Below, one piece after another: positions 48,401 to 58,400 of a stretch of 64,000 nucleotides of DNA (positions are counted from its first letter, which is position 1; each line of letters opens with the position of its first letter). Below the pieces are notes generated by a model, which had not been told where the DNA came from, did not search any database, and worked only from the letters and a program-made list of their open reading frames with translations. The position numbers were made by a program, and so were the translations under genes. The stretch is from Phoma sp. XZ068 (Eukaryota > Ascomycota > Dothideomycetes > Pleosporales > Didymellaceae): the NCBI GenBank assembly GCA_004835665.1, contig RBKR01000025.1:955049-1019048 (forward strand). Reading direction: 5' to 3'.

Positions 48401-50676
48401 ATTTAGGCTAACTAATGCACTAGCTATATATTAAGAACTAGTTAACAACGTGCTAAGGGTACACTTAGACAGGATAGTAGTAGCTTACCTTAACAATATC
48501 TTAGTATACTTAAAGACGTTAAGAGAATATATTATATATATAAAAGAAGTTCTTAACTGCTTAGGACAAGCAGACCTCTAACTTAAACTAGAGAAGTGTA
48601 AATAGTATAAGAAAGAGGTAGAATTCCTTAGCTATGTTATAGGAAGATATAGAGTTAAGATAAGTAAGAAGAAAATATAGGTTATTAAAGACTAGCTAAC
48701 CCTAACAACAGTTAAAGGAATCTAAGAATTTCTTAGGTTTATTAACTTTAACTAACGCTTTATTAAGGACTACTCTAAAAAAGCTCTGCTGCTTATAAAG
48801 CTTATATAGAAAGATATACTATTTTATTAGAAGTAGGAACAGGAAGACGCGTTCTAATTACTTAAGCAAGCATGTATTAAGCTACTAATATTAGTTATAT
48901 TTAGAAGCAATAAACTACTATAGATTAAAACTAATACCTTAGGACTAGTATTAGGAGCGTGCGTATTATAGGAACGCAACAGCAAATAGCACCCAATTAC
49001 CTATTACTTAAGAAAGTTTTCTAGACTAGAAGAACAGTATAATATTTATAACAAGGAACTAATAGTAATTATAGACGTGCTAAAACACTAGCAAATCTAT
49101 GTAGAGAGCTGCTTAGAACTTACTATCTTTACAGACTATAAAAACCTAGTACACTTTACTATAACTAAGAAGCTTAATAGCTAATAGGTATAATAGTTAG
49201 AATTCCTAGAGCAATATAAGTTTAAGATAATATATACCCTAGGAAAGGACAACGCAAGAGCTAACACACTAAGTTAACAATATAATCTTGCAGAAGAAAA
49301 AATAATTAAAGAACACGCTATCCTATAGATATATAGGGATAGGTTACTAGGACTATCCTAGTAGCTTAATAATATAATGCAAGTTTAATAGGAACAACGC
49401 ATACCTACAACAGTACTAGAGGAACTTTAAACAGAAATTATTATACAACACTATAATAACCTGCTTTATAGACACCCTAGTATAACACAAACAATAGAAC
49501 TTATTAGACAATACTATAAGTTTAGCTATATAAAGGACAAGGTTACTAAGTTTATTAGGAATTATGTTAATTGCCAACAGAATAAATATAGTATACACGC
49601 TAAGTATAGAGAAATACAAGCAATAGAGCTACTAACAGCACTATAGACAAATATTATAATAGATTTTGTTACACAACTACCTATCTCTAAGGACCTTGTT
49701 ATAGGATATACCTATAACTTAATCTTTGTTGTAGTAGATAGGTTTACTAAAGCAGCAGAAATAATACTATTTTAACACAGTTATACTGCAGAGTAGCTTG
49801 CACAAGTGTTTCTAGATAGGATTATCTATTACTATAGTATACTAGAATTAATTATTAGTAATAGAGATAAGCTCTTTATATTAAACTATTAGACCACGCT
49901 TATAGCAGCTATTAGTATTAAGAAAAAGCTATTAACTGCATACTATCTGCAAACAGACAGATAAACAGAAAGAACAAATTAGTCTATAGAAATATACTTA
50001 AGGATATACAGCAACTAGGAGTAAGATAACTAGGTTTTACTATTACCTATAGCATAGATTATATATAATAACAAACTATTAGAAGTAATAGGCACAACGC
50101 TGTTCTTTATAAATTATAGAAGATATCTAAATCTCTTTATAAGATCTTTTAACAGTAACATCTAAACAGACTTAGTAATAACCTTAGTATAAAGACTAAA
50201 GGAAGTACACTAGAAATTACTTAAAAACATTAACAAAGCTTAACAATAAGCAATCTCTTATATTAATTAGAAAAGAAAAATAGCACCTTAGCTAAAAGAG
50301 GGGGATAAAGTCTATCTCCTTATAAAAAACTTATAAACACAAAGACTAATAAAAAAACTAGATTATATTAAGGTTAGACTATTTTTTATTTCTAGGCAAA
50401 TTAGCCCTATAAACTATTAACTTAAACTACTATAGGATGCTAGGATATACCCTATATTCTATATATTGCTATTAGAACTAGCAGATCCTAATATACTAAT
50501 CTAGAAGGACTTCTACTACTAGGTTAAAGAAGAAACTAAGTAGGAAGTTAAAAAAATAATATAATATTAAAAGAAAGGACGCAAGGACAAATACCTAGTT
50601 AAGTAGTTAGGCTACTCTAACTTAGAAAATATATAGGAACTATTAACAAACCTTATAAACTACTGCTAGCTGTTAT
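45497..50676 (+). pseudogene. gag-pol relic of chromovirus C
   Basis: Retroelement polyprotein in which the frame is preserved but broken by many TAA/TAG stops. The part from about 47400 shows protease, then RT text VNYRKLNNIT-like and ALDLQGAYNLIYIKEG, RNase H IFTDYKNLVHF, integrase IIIDFVTQLPISKDL with VVVDRFTKAAE, and a C-terminal chromodomain (KYLVK-LGYSN). An intact 77-codon stretch at 47751-47984 is only the fragment between two stops. Chromodomains direct integration to heterochromatin, in keeping with the nested pile-up. Confidence 0.88.
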
Positions 50677-51150
50677 ACTAGTATTAGCAGTATTAGGGTC
50701 TAGAGGTAGAGGATGCGTTGCCTAGTCTAGTGCAAGTAAGCTAGGTATTAACCTATTCTTAAGTACAGTAATATTATTAAGTAACAGCTCCTGTTGCTCT
50801 AAGTGCTCTATGTCTTTAACAAACTAAGCACTTATATTAAACTATTACTATTTACAACGCTTTAAGAATTTCTTTTATTTATATACCTAGTTTAATTTAA
50901 TATAAGCAGCCTGTAAGGCAGCTATTGCAGCTTCCTTAGCTTTAGCAGCCTTGTCTTCTATCTCTTTTAGATATAATATCTTATTATTAATTTTAGAGAA
51001 GTTAGGAACAGGCAAATCTACAGGCTTGCACTTCTTTATTCTATTATATTTATAATTTCTACACTTCTTATATAATAAAGATATCTTGCAAGGTAAGTTC
51101 TTCTTTGCGCAATACTTGCAGGCAACTATAGCAAGATATCTAATATTATT
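50653..51150 (-). pseudogene. Antisense Zn2Cys6-like accessory ORF, element C
   Basis: A minus-strand frame inside element C, tail to tail with and slightly overlapping the chromodomain. It reads VACKYCAKKNLPCKISLL, then KKCRNYKYNRIKKC, followed by about 110 residues of Lys/Glu/Leu-rich coiled-coil text (EIEDKAAKAKEAAIAALQ, EHLEQQELLLNN) to a TAA at 50655-50653. Cys spacing is C-x2-C-x6-C-x8-C-x2-Y-x7-C: the Zn2Cys6 pattern, with the fifth Cys now Tyr (TGT-to-TAT fits RIP). In-frame TAA/TAG look like mutated CAA/CAG. The same frame exists in A and B. It appears to be an element-borne accessory protein; function unknown. Confidence 0.65.
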
Positions 51151-51240
51151 AATTTAGGTTCCTATTATATATTAGGCTTAGGTACTTTAGGAAACTATTT
51201 ATTAGTTTATAAAGATATAAACAATAAAGGAGGAGGATAG

Positions 51241-51720
51241 TGTTATAATCTTAGAGGAAAAGGTATAATATAAATAAAGTTATAGTTATAGATTAACAGC
51301 GCAGGGCTAAGAAGACTATATAATATCCTACAATTCTATAGAGATAAACTACACTAAGAATATAAGACAGCATAAGACACTATACGTGTGTCCTATAGAA
51401 ACTATAAACTACTTATAGAAACTATAGGGCCTCCTATAGGACTTTGTAGGACATTATAAGAAATATAGGACACTCTTTAGTATATAGCAATTAGGAACAC
51501 TACCCTTATAGCATTATATTTAACCTTGTTAATTAATCTTGTTATTAGATCTTACCTGCTCTTAAGACAGACAGATTGCATCTATACTCCTTATTGCAAA
51601 CCCTATAGTTGTTATAGTGTTTTACTAGGCATCTATACTAACCCCTCCTATACTAGCACTTATCCTAGAGAACTAACCTTAGAAGTATTTATAAGCTTTG
51701 CTTAGTTTACAACCTTAACA
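51241..51720 (+). repeat. 3' LTR of element C
   Basis: 480 bp, preceded by a polypurine tract and followed by the AGTCC duplication. Confidence 0.92.
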
Positions 51721-51949
51721 AGTCCTTAGTAAAGTATTCTAGTTTACTATAATTATAGTAGTTTCTACTCTTATTCCTATTATTATATTTTTTATTCTTT
51801 TTATTCTAATATAGTATAGTAGTAGGTCCTTTATAGATATTAGATAAGTCTATTACCTTAGGTCTATAGTATCTACTCTAAGTATTACTATAGATTCTAT
51901 ATTCTATATTAGAGTAATAACTATTTCTATAGCCTTTATAGTAGGTATT
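51721..51949 (-). mobile_element. Ty3/gypsy element B, distal fragment
   Basis: Continuation of the gag relic of B after element C, beginning with the duplicated AGTCC and then CTTAGTAAAGTATTCTAG. The homologous uninterrupted stretch in A lies near 37920-38150. It is cut at 51949/51950 by the 5' LTR of element D. Confidence 0.75.
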
Positions 51950-53064
51950 TATTATAATCTTAGAGAAAGAAGTATAGTATAATAAAGTTATAGTTATAGA
52001 TTAATAGTATAGGGCTAAGCAGACTATATAACATCCTATAATCCTATAGAAATAAACTATACTAAGAATATAAGATAGTATAAGATACTATATATATATT
52101 CTATAGAAACTATAAACTACTTATAGAAACTATAGGGCCTCCTATAGGACTTTATAGGATATTATAAGAAATATAGGATACTCCTTAGTATATAGTAATT
52201 AGGAACACTACCCTTATAGTATTATATTTAACCTTATTAATTAATCTTATTATTAGATCTTACTAGCTCTTAAGACAGATAGATTATATCTATACTCTTT
52301 ATTATAACTCTATAGTTATTATAGTGTTTTACTAGGTATCTATACTAACCCCTTTTATACTAGCACTTATTCTAGAGAACTAACCTTAGAAGTATTTATA
52401 AGCTTTACTTAGTTTATAACCTTAATATTTTAAATACTACTAAGATAAGTACTATATTAGGAACCTATACTACCCCTAGTAACTCTACTAATATAAATAG
52501 TAATACTAATATAGAGGCTACTATTACTATATACCCTATAAATATTACTAAGCTTAACTTCTACTATAGTAAATATACTAAGTTAGAGAATTAGCTTATA
52601 TAGTAGGACCTCTTCTTTATATTCTAAGGAGACTATATTAATAAGAATAAGAAGGTTACCCTTATCTCTAGTTATATAAAAGGTTAAGCTTTCTAATAGG
52701 TTAAACTATTTATTAAAAAGTACTACTCTATTACTAACTCTACTAATATTAATAAATAGATTAAGAACTTTAATAAATTTAAGGAAAAGATTTAACTAGT
52801 CTTTAGAGTTTCTAATAAACCTATAATTATATAATAAAATATTTAATATCTATAATAAAATACAGCTACTACTAACTATATAGCTAACTTTTAGTAACTT
52901 ACTACTAACACTAGTTAGGATAATATTATACTTACTACTATATTTTATTAGGGACTTAAACTATATATTAAGGAAGAACTAATATACTATAATAGTACTA
53001 TTAATATATTAGATAAACTTATTAATACTATAATTAAGATTAATATTTAACTCTATAAGCTCTA
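51950..53064 (+). mobile_element. Ty3/gypsy element D, truncated
   Basis: Plus-oriented member of the A/C family. The 5' LTR is at 51950-52426 (TATTATAATC...TTAATA, both ends RIP-altered), followed by a gag relic 52427-53064 collinear with 45497-46132 of C. It stops abruptly after AAGCTCTA, where C continues with CTAAGAG, and is joined to unrelated GC-normal DNA. No 3' half or second LTR is present. It is more RIP-mutated than C. Confidence 0.85.
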
Positions 53065-53441
53065 ACCCAGATGGGTAGGCCAACCATTCCAATGGTTGAT
53101 TTAGGGGTACGGATTTGTTAGGGACCAGGGCTACAGATTTGCCGCGGATATCTTATCATGGGTACGGTTGGTTTTTCTCCCAACTACGGTCGTTCTGCAA
53201 CAACAGATTGGATCTGCTTCAAACTTGGACATATGTTTTGCGACAATAACCCGCATTACCTGTGCAAGTTGTAGCGAAATCGGCTTTGTAAATCATGGGG
53301 GTAGGGTTTAATGTTGTGGTTAGGGTTGCGCTAGCGCGCGGACAACAACTGCATCAACACAGCAGAACATCAACACTGTAAACACCAACGCAAGAAAGTA
53401 ACACACTAAATGCACAGCACAGAGCAATTGATTACAGCACA
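53065..53441. other. Start of subtelomeric module, non-coding
   Basis: Begins ACCCAGATGGG right at the broken retroelement. It contains a near-palindrome CAACCATTCCAATGGTTG at 53081-53098 and single TTAGGG motifs near 53325. It is the 3' flank of the minus-strand unknown gene. No coding evidence. Confidence 0.5.
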
Positions 53442-55235
53442 CTATGTGCCTGCAAAAGGCTTACAGAGCTCGATCAAGGTAAGCTGGCGCATTGCACGGG
53501 CGGCCGCAGGGCTGTTTGTAGTCCTTTGGGAGGGCGCAGGCTTGACGCTGTGGTTGTCACCATCTTCGCCGTCTTCCAGCTCGCTGTCTTCAATCTCCTC
53601 CACTTGCGTCGCTGATGTCGGCGTGTTTGCCTCGATCGACAGCGTTGCCTTCTCGCTGATGGATCCGCCAGAGATGCCTTCTGAGCCTAGCCAGGCGTCC
53701 AAGGCCATGCTTGCTTTGTGGGCCACCGGATTCGCCTTCGCAACCAACGTGAGCCAGATGTGCCAGAAGGGGATGCGGAGATCGTTCTCGACCCACGAGT
53801 TGGAGATGATGTCGTGCGGCATCAGGCAGAGCATACCCCAGCCAAGCTGCTTGGCTGCTTCGTACCAGCGGAGCGCTTGGTGCAGCCGCTTCTTGAATCG
53901 CTGACGCTGCTGACGCCCCGACGTAGCGGTGACGGACAGCAGCAGGGCGTCCATGGCCTCGGAGCTGACTTTGCCCCTGCCGCCTCGGTTCTTGGCATCC
54001 CTGCTGCGGGCGACGTCTTGCTCCTTGATCTGGTCCATCCTCTCGGTGTACGCCTTGCCGAGGAAAGCCATGGCCCAGCGGTACTTGATATGGATGATAT
54101 CCAGCTCCTGCTCGTAGCGATCGCACAGGCTCCAGGCGGAGGCGAGCGCGCTCTTCGGCACCGTCGAGGCACTGCTCTTCTGCGACAGCGACCAGCGGGT
54201 GCGCGAGGAAGCGGGCGGGCGATCCTCCACGGACTCCTGCGCAAAGGGTGAACCTTGTGTGCGCCAGCTCCGCAGAAAGGCAGCCGCAGAGGCCTGGGAG
54301 GTATTATTGCCGATGGAGCGGGCCTTGTCGAGCATGCCAGAAGCTGTCAGGTAAGGCGCTGGGGCACTGCTGTACAGGTTGTCGCCATCATCGACCGGCT
54401 GCTTGAGGATCCAAGAGATGAACGGCTCATCCTGCCGCGAGATGGAGGCATAGGCACCGTGTTCCCTGCGAGACGCTGAGTCGGGCGGCGGTACCAACCC
54501 AAGGTCCTGTTTCTTCTGCGCTCGTATGAGCTCCAGCTTCCTGGCGCGCTCCCGCTCAGCACGGCGGTTTTTGTTAGAGACGCTTGTGATCTGGGCGGGT
54601 TCCTCCTGTCCAACCTGTCCATGGACGGGCTCTTTGGGGTCCTCGGCCGCCTCGGGTTCGCAGGGCGGCGCAAGCTGCTCAGGTTCCTCCGCTTCGTCCT
54701 CTGCTTCCAGCGGCGTCGCAGGGCTGGGAGGCTCGGTGGCTTGTCGGAGGCGCTTCAACGGCCGCGCTGAGCTGGATGCAGCAGCACGCTTTGTCGACGG
54801 TGGTGGGGAATCGCGGGGCCGCTGCGCTGAAGGGGGTTCCTTCTGGAAGCCGTCGCTCGGGCTGCTGGCAAGATCCTGCGCTGCAGAGACCAGCCGGGCC
54901 CAAGCATCAGCAGGCAGCGCGTCCTCGTCGAGCGTCTCCTTCAACAGCCATATCGCCGACAGCGCGGAGTGGGCGACAAAGACAGGCTTGCAGACACTCG
55001 TCTCGGCCGGAATCAGCCAGCCTGCGCTGTGCGGGCGCAATAGAGCATCACGCTGCGAGTCCGAGACAGTGGCCTTGTTCCAAAACAGCTTTCGGTAGTC
55101 CAGGTTCGGCGGGTCGTATGCGAGCCTGTGGGCAAAGCTCGACTCGCTGGCTAGCGGGAAGCTCCGGGGCCCGCCATCGAATTGCTCGGCGGCATCTTCC
55201 AACGCGGAGATCCAGGGTAGATTAGATGGTGACAT
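53442..55235 (-). CDS. Unknown nuclear-looking partner of the telomeric helicase
   Basis: 597 aa, single uninterrupted exon, GC-normal; I do not recognise a family. An N-terminal folded part (about 1-120) has YRKLFWNKATVSDSQRDALL and KPVFVAHSALSAIWLLKE. Residues 125-215 are disordered: Pro/Ser/Glu-rich with basic clusters (PSTKRAAASSSARPLKRLRQ) that look like nuclear localisation signals, followed by an acidic run. Residues about 220-245 form a charged coiled coil (NRRAERERARKLELIRAQKK). The C-terminal half, about 350-530, is a helical Trp-rich domain (RYEQELDIIHIKYRWAMAFL, ALRWYEAAKQLGWGMLCLMP, RIPFWHIWLTLVAK). It is transcribed away from the RecQ gene with only 213 bp between the ATGs, implying a joint module. 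A DNA-binding or recombination-accessory role is speculation. Confidence 0.8.
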   Translation of the reverse strand: MSPSNLPWISALEDAAEQFDGGPRSFPLASESSFAHRLAYDPPNLDYRKLFWNKATVSDSQRDALLRPHSAGWLIPAETSVCKPVFVAHSALSAIWLLKETLDEDALPADAWARLVSAAQDLASSPSDGFQKEPPSAQRPRDSPPPSTKRAAASSSARPLKRLRQATEPPSPATPLEAEDEAEEPEQLAPPCEPEAAEDPKEPVHGQVGQEEPAQITSVSNKNRRAERERARKLELIRAQKKQDLGLVPPPDSASRREHGAYASISRQDEPFISWILKQPVDDGDNLYSSAPAPYLTASGMLDKARSIGNNTSQASAAAFLRSWRTQGSPFAQESVEDRPPASSRTRWSLSQKSSASTVPKSALASAWSLCDRYEQELDIIHIKYRWAMAFLGKAYTERMDQIKEQDVARSRDAKNRGGRGKVSSEAMDALLLSVTATSGRQQRQRFKKRLHQALRWYEAAKQLGWGMLCLMPHDIISNSWVENDLRIPFWHIWLTLVAKANPVAHKASMALDAWLGSEGISGGSISEKATLSIEANTPTSATQVEEIEDSELEDGEDGDNHSVKPAPSQRTTNSPAAARAMRQLTLIELCKPFAGT

Positions 55236-55448
55236 AACTGTTTGTTTGTTGATGTAGGAGATACGGCGGAAGAAGAAGGATGTTCGTTGGGTTCAGCCCC
55301 TGACCAGGGTAACGGACCGAACGGAGATCAGCCCGTACAACATGAGCGGGCGCACAAGCTGGGGTGCGAAACTCAACATAATTCAGAGATAAGAGCAGTC
55401 GCCTCAAGGAAAAAAAACACACACAGAGGCTCGCAGAGGACCGCTAAC
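55236..55448. promoter_or_regulatory. Shared bidirectional promoter of helicase module
   Basis: 213 bp between the ATG of the unknown gene (55235, minus) and the first in-frame ATG of the helicase (55449, plus). It holds a TTTGTTTGTT tract near the minus-strand start and an A-rich GGAAAAAAAACACAC stretch just before the helicase start. The helicase frame stays open to 55242 but begins there at a TTG. Confidence 0.6.
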
Positions 55449-58400
55449 ATGTCAGAAGCCACCGTTGAGCATCAGTACTTTGAGCACTTGGCTGAGTACC
55501 AGGTAGCAGTGTGCAAGGAGTGCCGGTACGCAGTATGGCCGGACCAGATCGAGAGCCACTTGCAGAAGCAACACAAGAGGCCGCCAAAAAACGTTAGAGC
55601 TGTAGGGGATGCCGTCCGTCAGTGGGCGGGCTTGCTACAGTACCCCAGCGAGTGGACGGTACCAGACAACAACGTGCAGCCCATCCCCCAGCTGCCAGTA
55701 TACGACGACGGCTTGCTGTGCCAACTTGAGCCCGAAAAATGCCGGCACATTGCAAGAACCATCGACTCGATCAAAAAGCACTGGCGCAAAGACCACAACG
55801 GCTGGTCGCTGGGAAAAAGGCAAGGACGCCCCAGCCGAACTCGGGCAGGGGCGTTGCAAGCCCAGATGGAAGACGGCTGCAAGCGCGTACACTGCCAGCG
55901 ACTTTTCGGCAGCCGGCACGGATCACAGTACTTCGAGGTGCGTCACAACCCAGACAGCGGTCCGCAACCCGTCCCCACAGAGGGCGAGGCGGCGTGGGCG
56001 CGCGTGGGCGAGGAGATGGCCAAGACGTGGGCCAACGTCGAGGACCGGGCGAAGACAACGATCGAAGACGGGGAGAAGGACGAGGCGGCCCCATGGCTGG
56101 AGCGGACTGGGTGGCTGCCGTACTTGAACAAACTGGATCGTCCCGAATTGCTGGCGAGCATTGAGGAGCCCAACATAGACCCGGAGAAGGACGAGGAACC
56201 CGTCGAGGCTGCAATTTGGAACGCCATGGACGGACTGGCCCGCGTGAGCCAGGCGTCGGTCATCGAACGGACGGGCATATTCGTGCGTATGGAGGCGATC
56301 CGGACAGAGAAGCATCAGACCAGGTACACGCCGCTGCAGGCGTACATGGACGACAAGTCGATCAAAGAGCGATCACGCCCGTGGAAGCAGATACTGATGT
56401 TTTTTGCACGGACGCAGAGGGAGCACCGTTGGAAGAGCCCCAAGTACCGCTTCACACAGCAGCAGCGCGAGGCGTGGGAGGCATTGATCGAGCAGGCAGA
56501 GAGAGACGTAGGTGGGGTAGAGATGGGGGTAGCCGACGAGGACCAGAACGAGGACGGGGAGGACGAGGAGGACGAGATGATGATCGATGAGCTGGACGAC
56601 GAGCAGGACCCGTCCGAACGCGACAATGAGCCCGAGCACGCGAAGCTGGGGCCGGTCGAAAAAGCGTGCTTGGACTTTTGCATGGCGCTGCTCAAACAGA
56701 CCATCCGCCGCAAGGAGTACGACTGCGCGCTGGTGTGCGCGTTGGCTGTGCTTGGCGTCAAGGAGGACGGTTGGAAGGGCCCCGAGCTGTACCCGCCGAT
56801 CTTGTCGTCCGTGATCAAAATCACCCGTTTCATGGTCGTGCAGCACGCACTGGAGCTGTCCGAGCCGTTTGAAGAGGAGGTGTTCGACGACGACAGCGCG
56901 TACGGGGGGAGCGACAGCGGCAGCAGTCCCCCCAGCCCGCGTCGACCAAAAGGCTGCTTGGAGTTTGTGCAGCAGATGATGGACAGCTTCATGGTGCGAG
57001 GCAGCCACAGCCCGATGCAGTGGATGCTCGACTTACGCACGTACGGGCTGAAGGTGCACTACAACACCACGTCGCGTGGCCACGTCGAGTGGATGGGGAA
57101 GGATGAGCTGCTGTACAAGAACTTGCACTTCACCATGGCCCAGTTCCGCGGGATGGTGCACGGTATGCAGGCGGAGGCTAAGCGGCTACTGGTGGAGGAG
57201 TTGCTGTTTTGCGGCAAGCAGACAGCAGGCCAAGTGCCCCAGATCCCGTGGGAGCAGCTGCGCGACAACCCGACCGATGAGCGGCCAGGGTGGAACTTTT
57301 TGAAAGACCACCGCACGCGCATGCCCGTAGATGGGGAGAAGTGGTTGTTTGAGCGCGCGGGGCAGGACGCCAACGTCAGGGAAAGGTTCATCAAGCCAGG
57401 AAGCCGTTCAGGCATCGACCGGAAAGAGGTGGAGCGGTACATGGATCGAGTGATTGCGTTTCGAGAGAAGCTGGCCGCGTTGGTGCACATGGCAGAAGGG
57501 CAACCCGCAAGGTGGCCAGAGCTGGGCAGCGTTCGACACAGCAACACCATCAAGGGGGGCCACCGAAACATTTTCATCGAGGACGGCATGGTCGCGTTCG
57601 TTACGCGGTATCACAAAGGGTATGCCGTGAGCGGCGATGTCAAGATCATCCACCGGTACTTGCCGCGCGAGGTGGGCGAGCTGGTGGTGTATTACATGTG
57701 GTTGGTGTTGCCGTTCCAGCAGCGGTTGGAGGCGATGGTGTGGGAGAAGGAGGCGATATCATCGCACATGTGGCCAGCCGACCCCAGCGGACGGAAGTGG
57801 ACAAGCGACCGATTTCGGGAAATATTGAAGCGTGAAAGCAGAGTAGGTTTAAAGCAAGAGTTGACGATTGCAGCATACCGTGAGATTGCCATCGGCATCA
57901 GCCGGAGGTTTTTGCGGCCATCGTCGGCATTTCGAGCAGAGGAGGCAGAGGAGAACGAGGAGTGGAACGAGGAGAATATGCTCGCCACCATCCAGGACGA
58001 GCAGGCCGGCCACAGCGCGCACGTAGCCGGCATGGTATACGCGCGCGGGATCATGGAGATGGCAGGCGTCACAGCAGACAGGCGGCAGTTGTTCCGCAAC
58101 TCGAGCACCGATTGGCACCGGTTTTTGGGTTTCCAGTCCGCCGTAGACGCAGTGGCAGACGTCAAGAAGCGGAAGAAGGCGCCGTTCGAGAGCGAGGCGG
58201 ACGAGGCAAGGATAGAGAGGCTGGAGCGGCTGAGGAAGATGGACCCGGCAGCGCAACTCCAGCGAATGAAGGGCAAGAAAGCAAAGTTCAGAGGCGTGCA
58301 GAAGGAGGCCATCGAGGCGATCATTGCCGGCGAGAGCCCCGTCGTGGCCGTGATGCCGACTGGCGCAGGCAAGAGCATGTTGTTTATGTTGCCGGGGTGG

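Larger units (their letters stand above)
45017..51720 (+). mobile_element. Ty3/gypsy chromovirus C, full length, nested in B
   Basis: 6704 bp, plus orientation. LTRs at 45017-45496 and 51241-51720 are 480 bp each, starting TGTTATAATC and ending TTAACA. The 5-bp target duplication AGTCC is at 45012-45016 and 51721-51725. Polypurine tract AAAGGAGGAGGATA lies directly before the 3' LTR. Order: gag with a knuckle relic near 46407-46456, protease (LDS core near 47417), reverse transcriptase about 48090-48650 (YLNN at the catalytic site), RNase H about 48920-49280, integrase with HHCC zinc finger from about 49450, and chromodomain 50577-50676. CAA/CAG-to-TAA/TAG stops occur throughout, but CpA is better kept than in A, B and D. 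It is dead yet the youngest retroelement here. Confidence 0.93.
32203..53064. other. AT-rich RIP-type isochore of nested retroelements
   Basis: About 21 kb of strongly AT-rich sequence with sharp edges, bounded by the Fot1 element and the subtelomeric helicase module. CpA and TpG are scarce over most of it while TpA is abundant, which is the signature of repeat-induced point mutation. No host gene was found. Content: retroelements A, B, C and D plus small gaps. 32203-32538 and 39345-39485 are unassigned AT-rich target DNA; both contain a short AAGGTAGAGT-type motif, consistent with A having split one sequence. Confidence 0.9.

Noticed and set aside
32203..53064. CRISPR, tRNA or rRNA genes in the AT-rich block
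   Set aside because: No regular spacer array and no RNA gene landmarks were seen; the repeats are LTRs.
55242..55448. 69-codon N-terminal extension of the helicase frame
   Set aside because: The frame opens at TTG, has no ATG before 55449, and overlaps the shared promoter.
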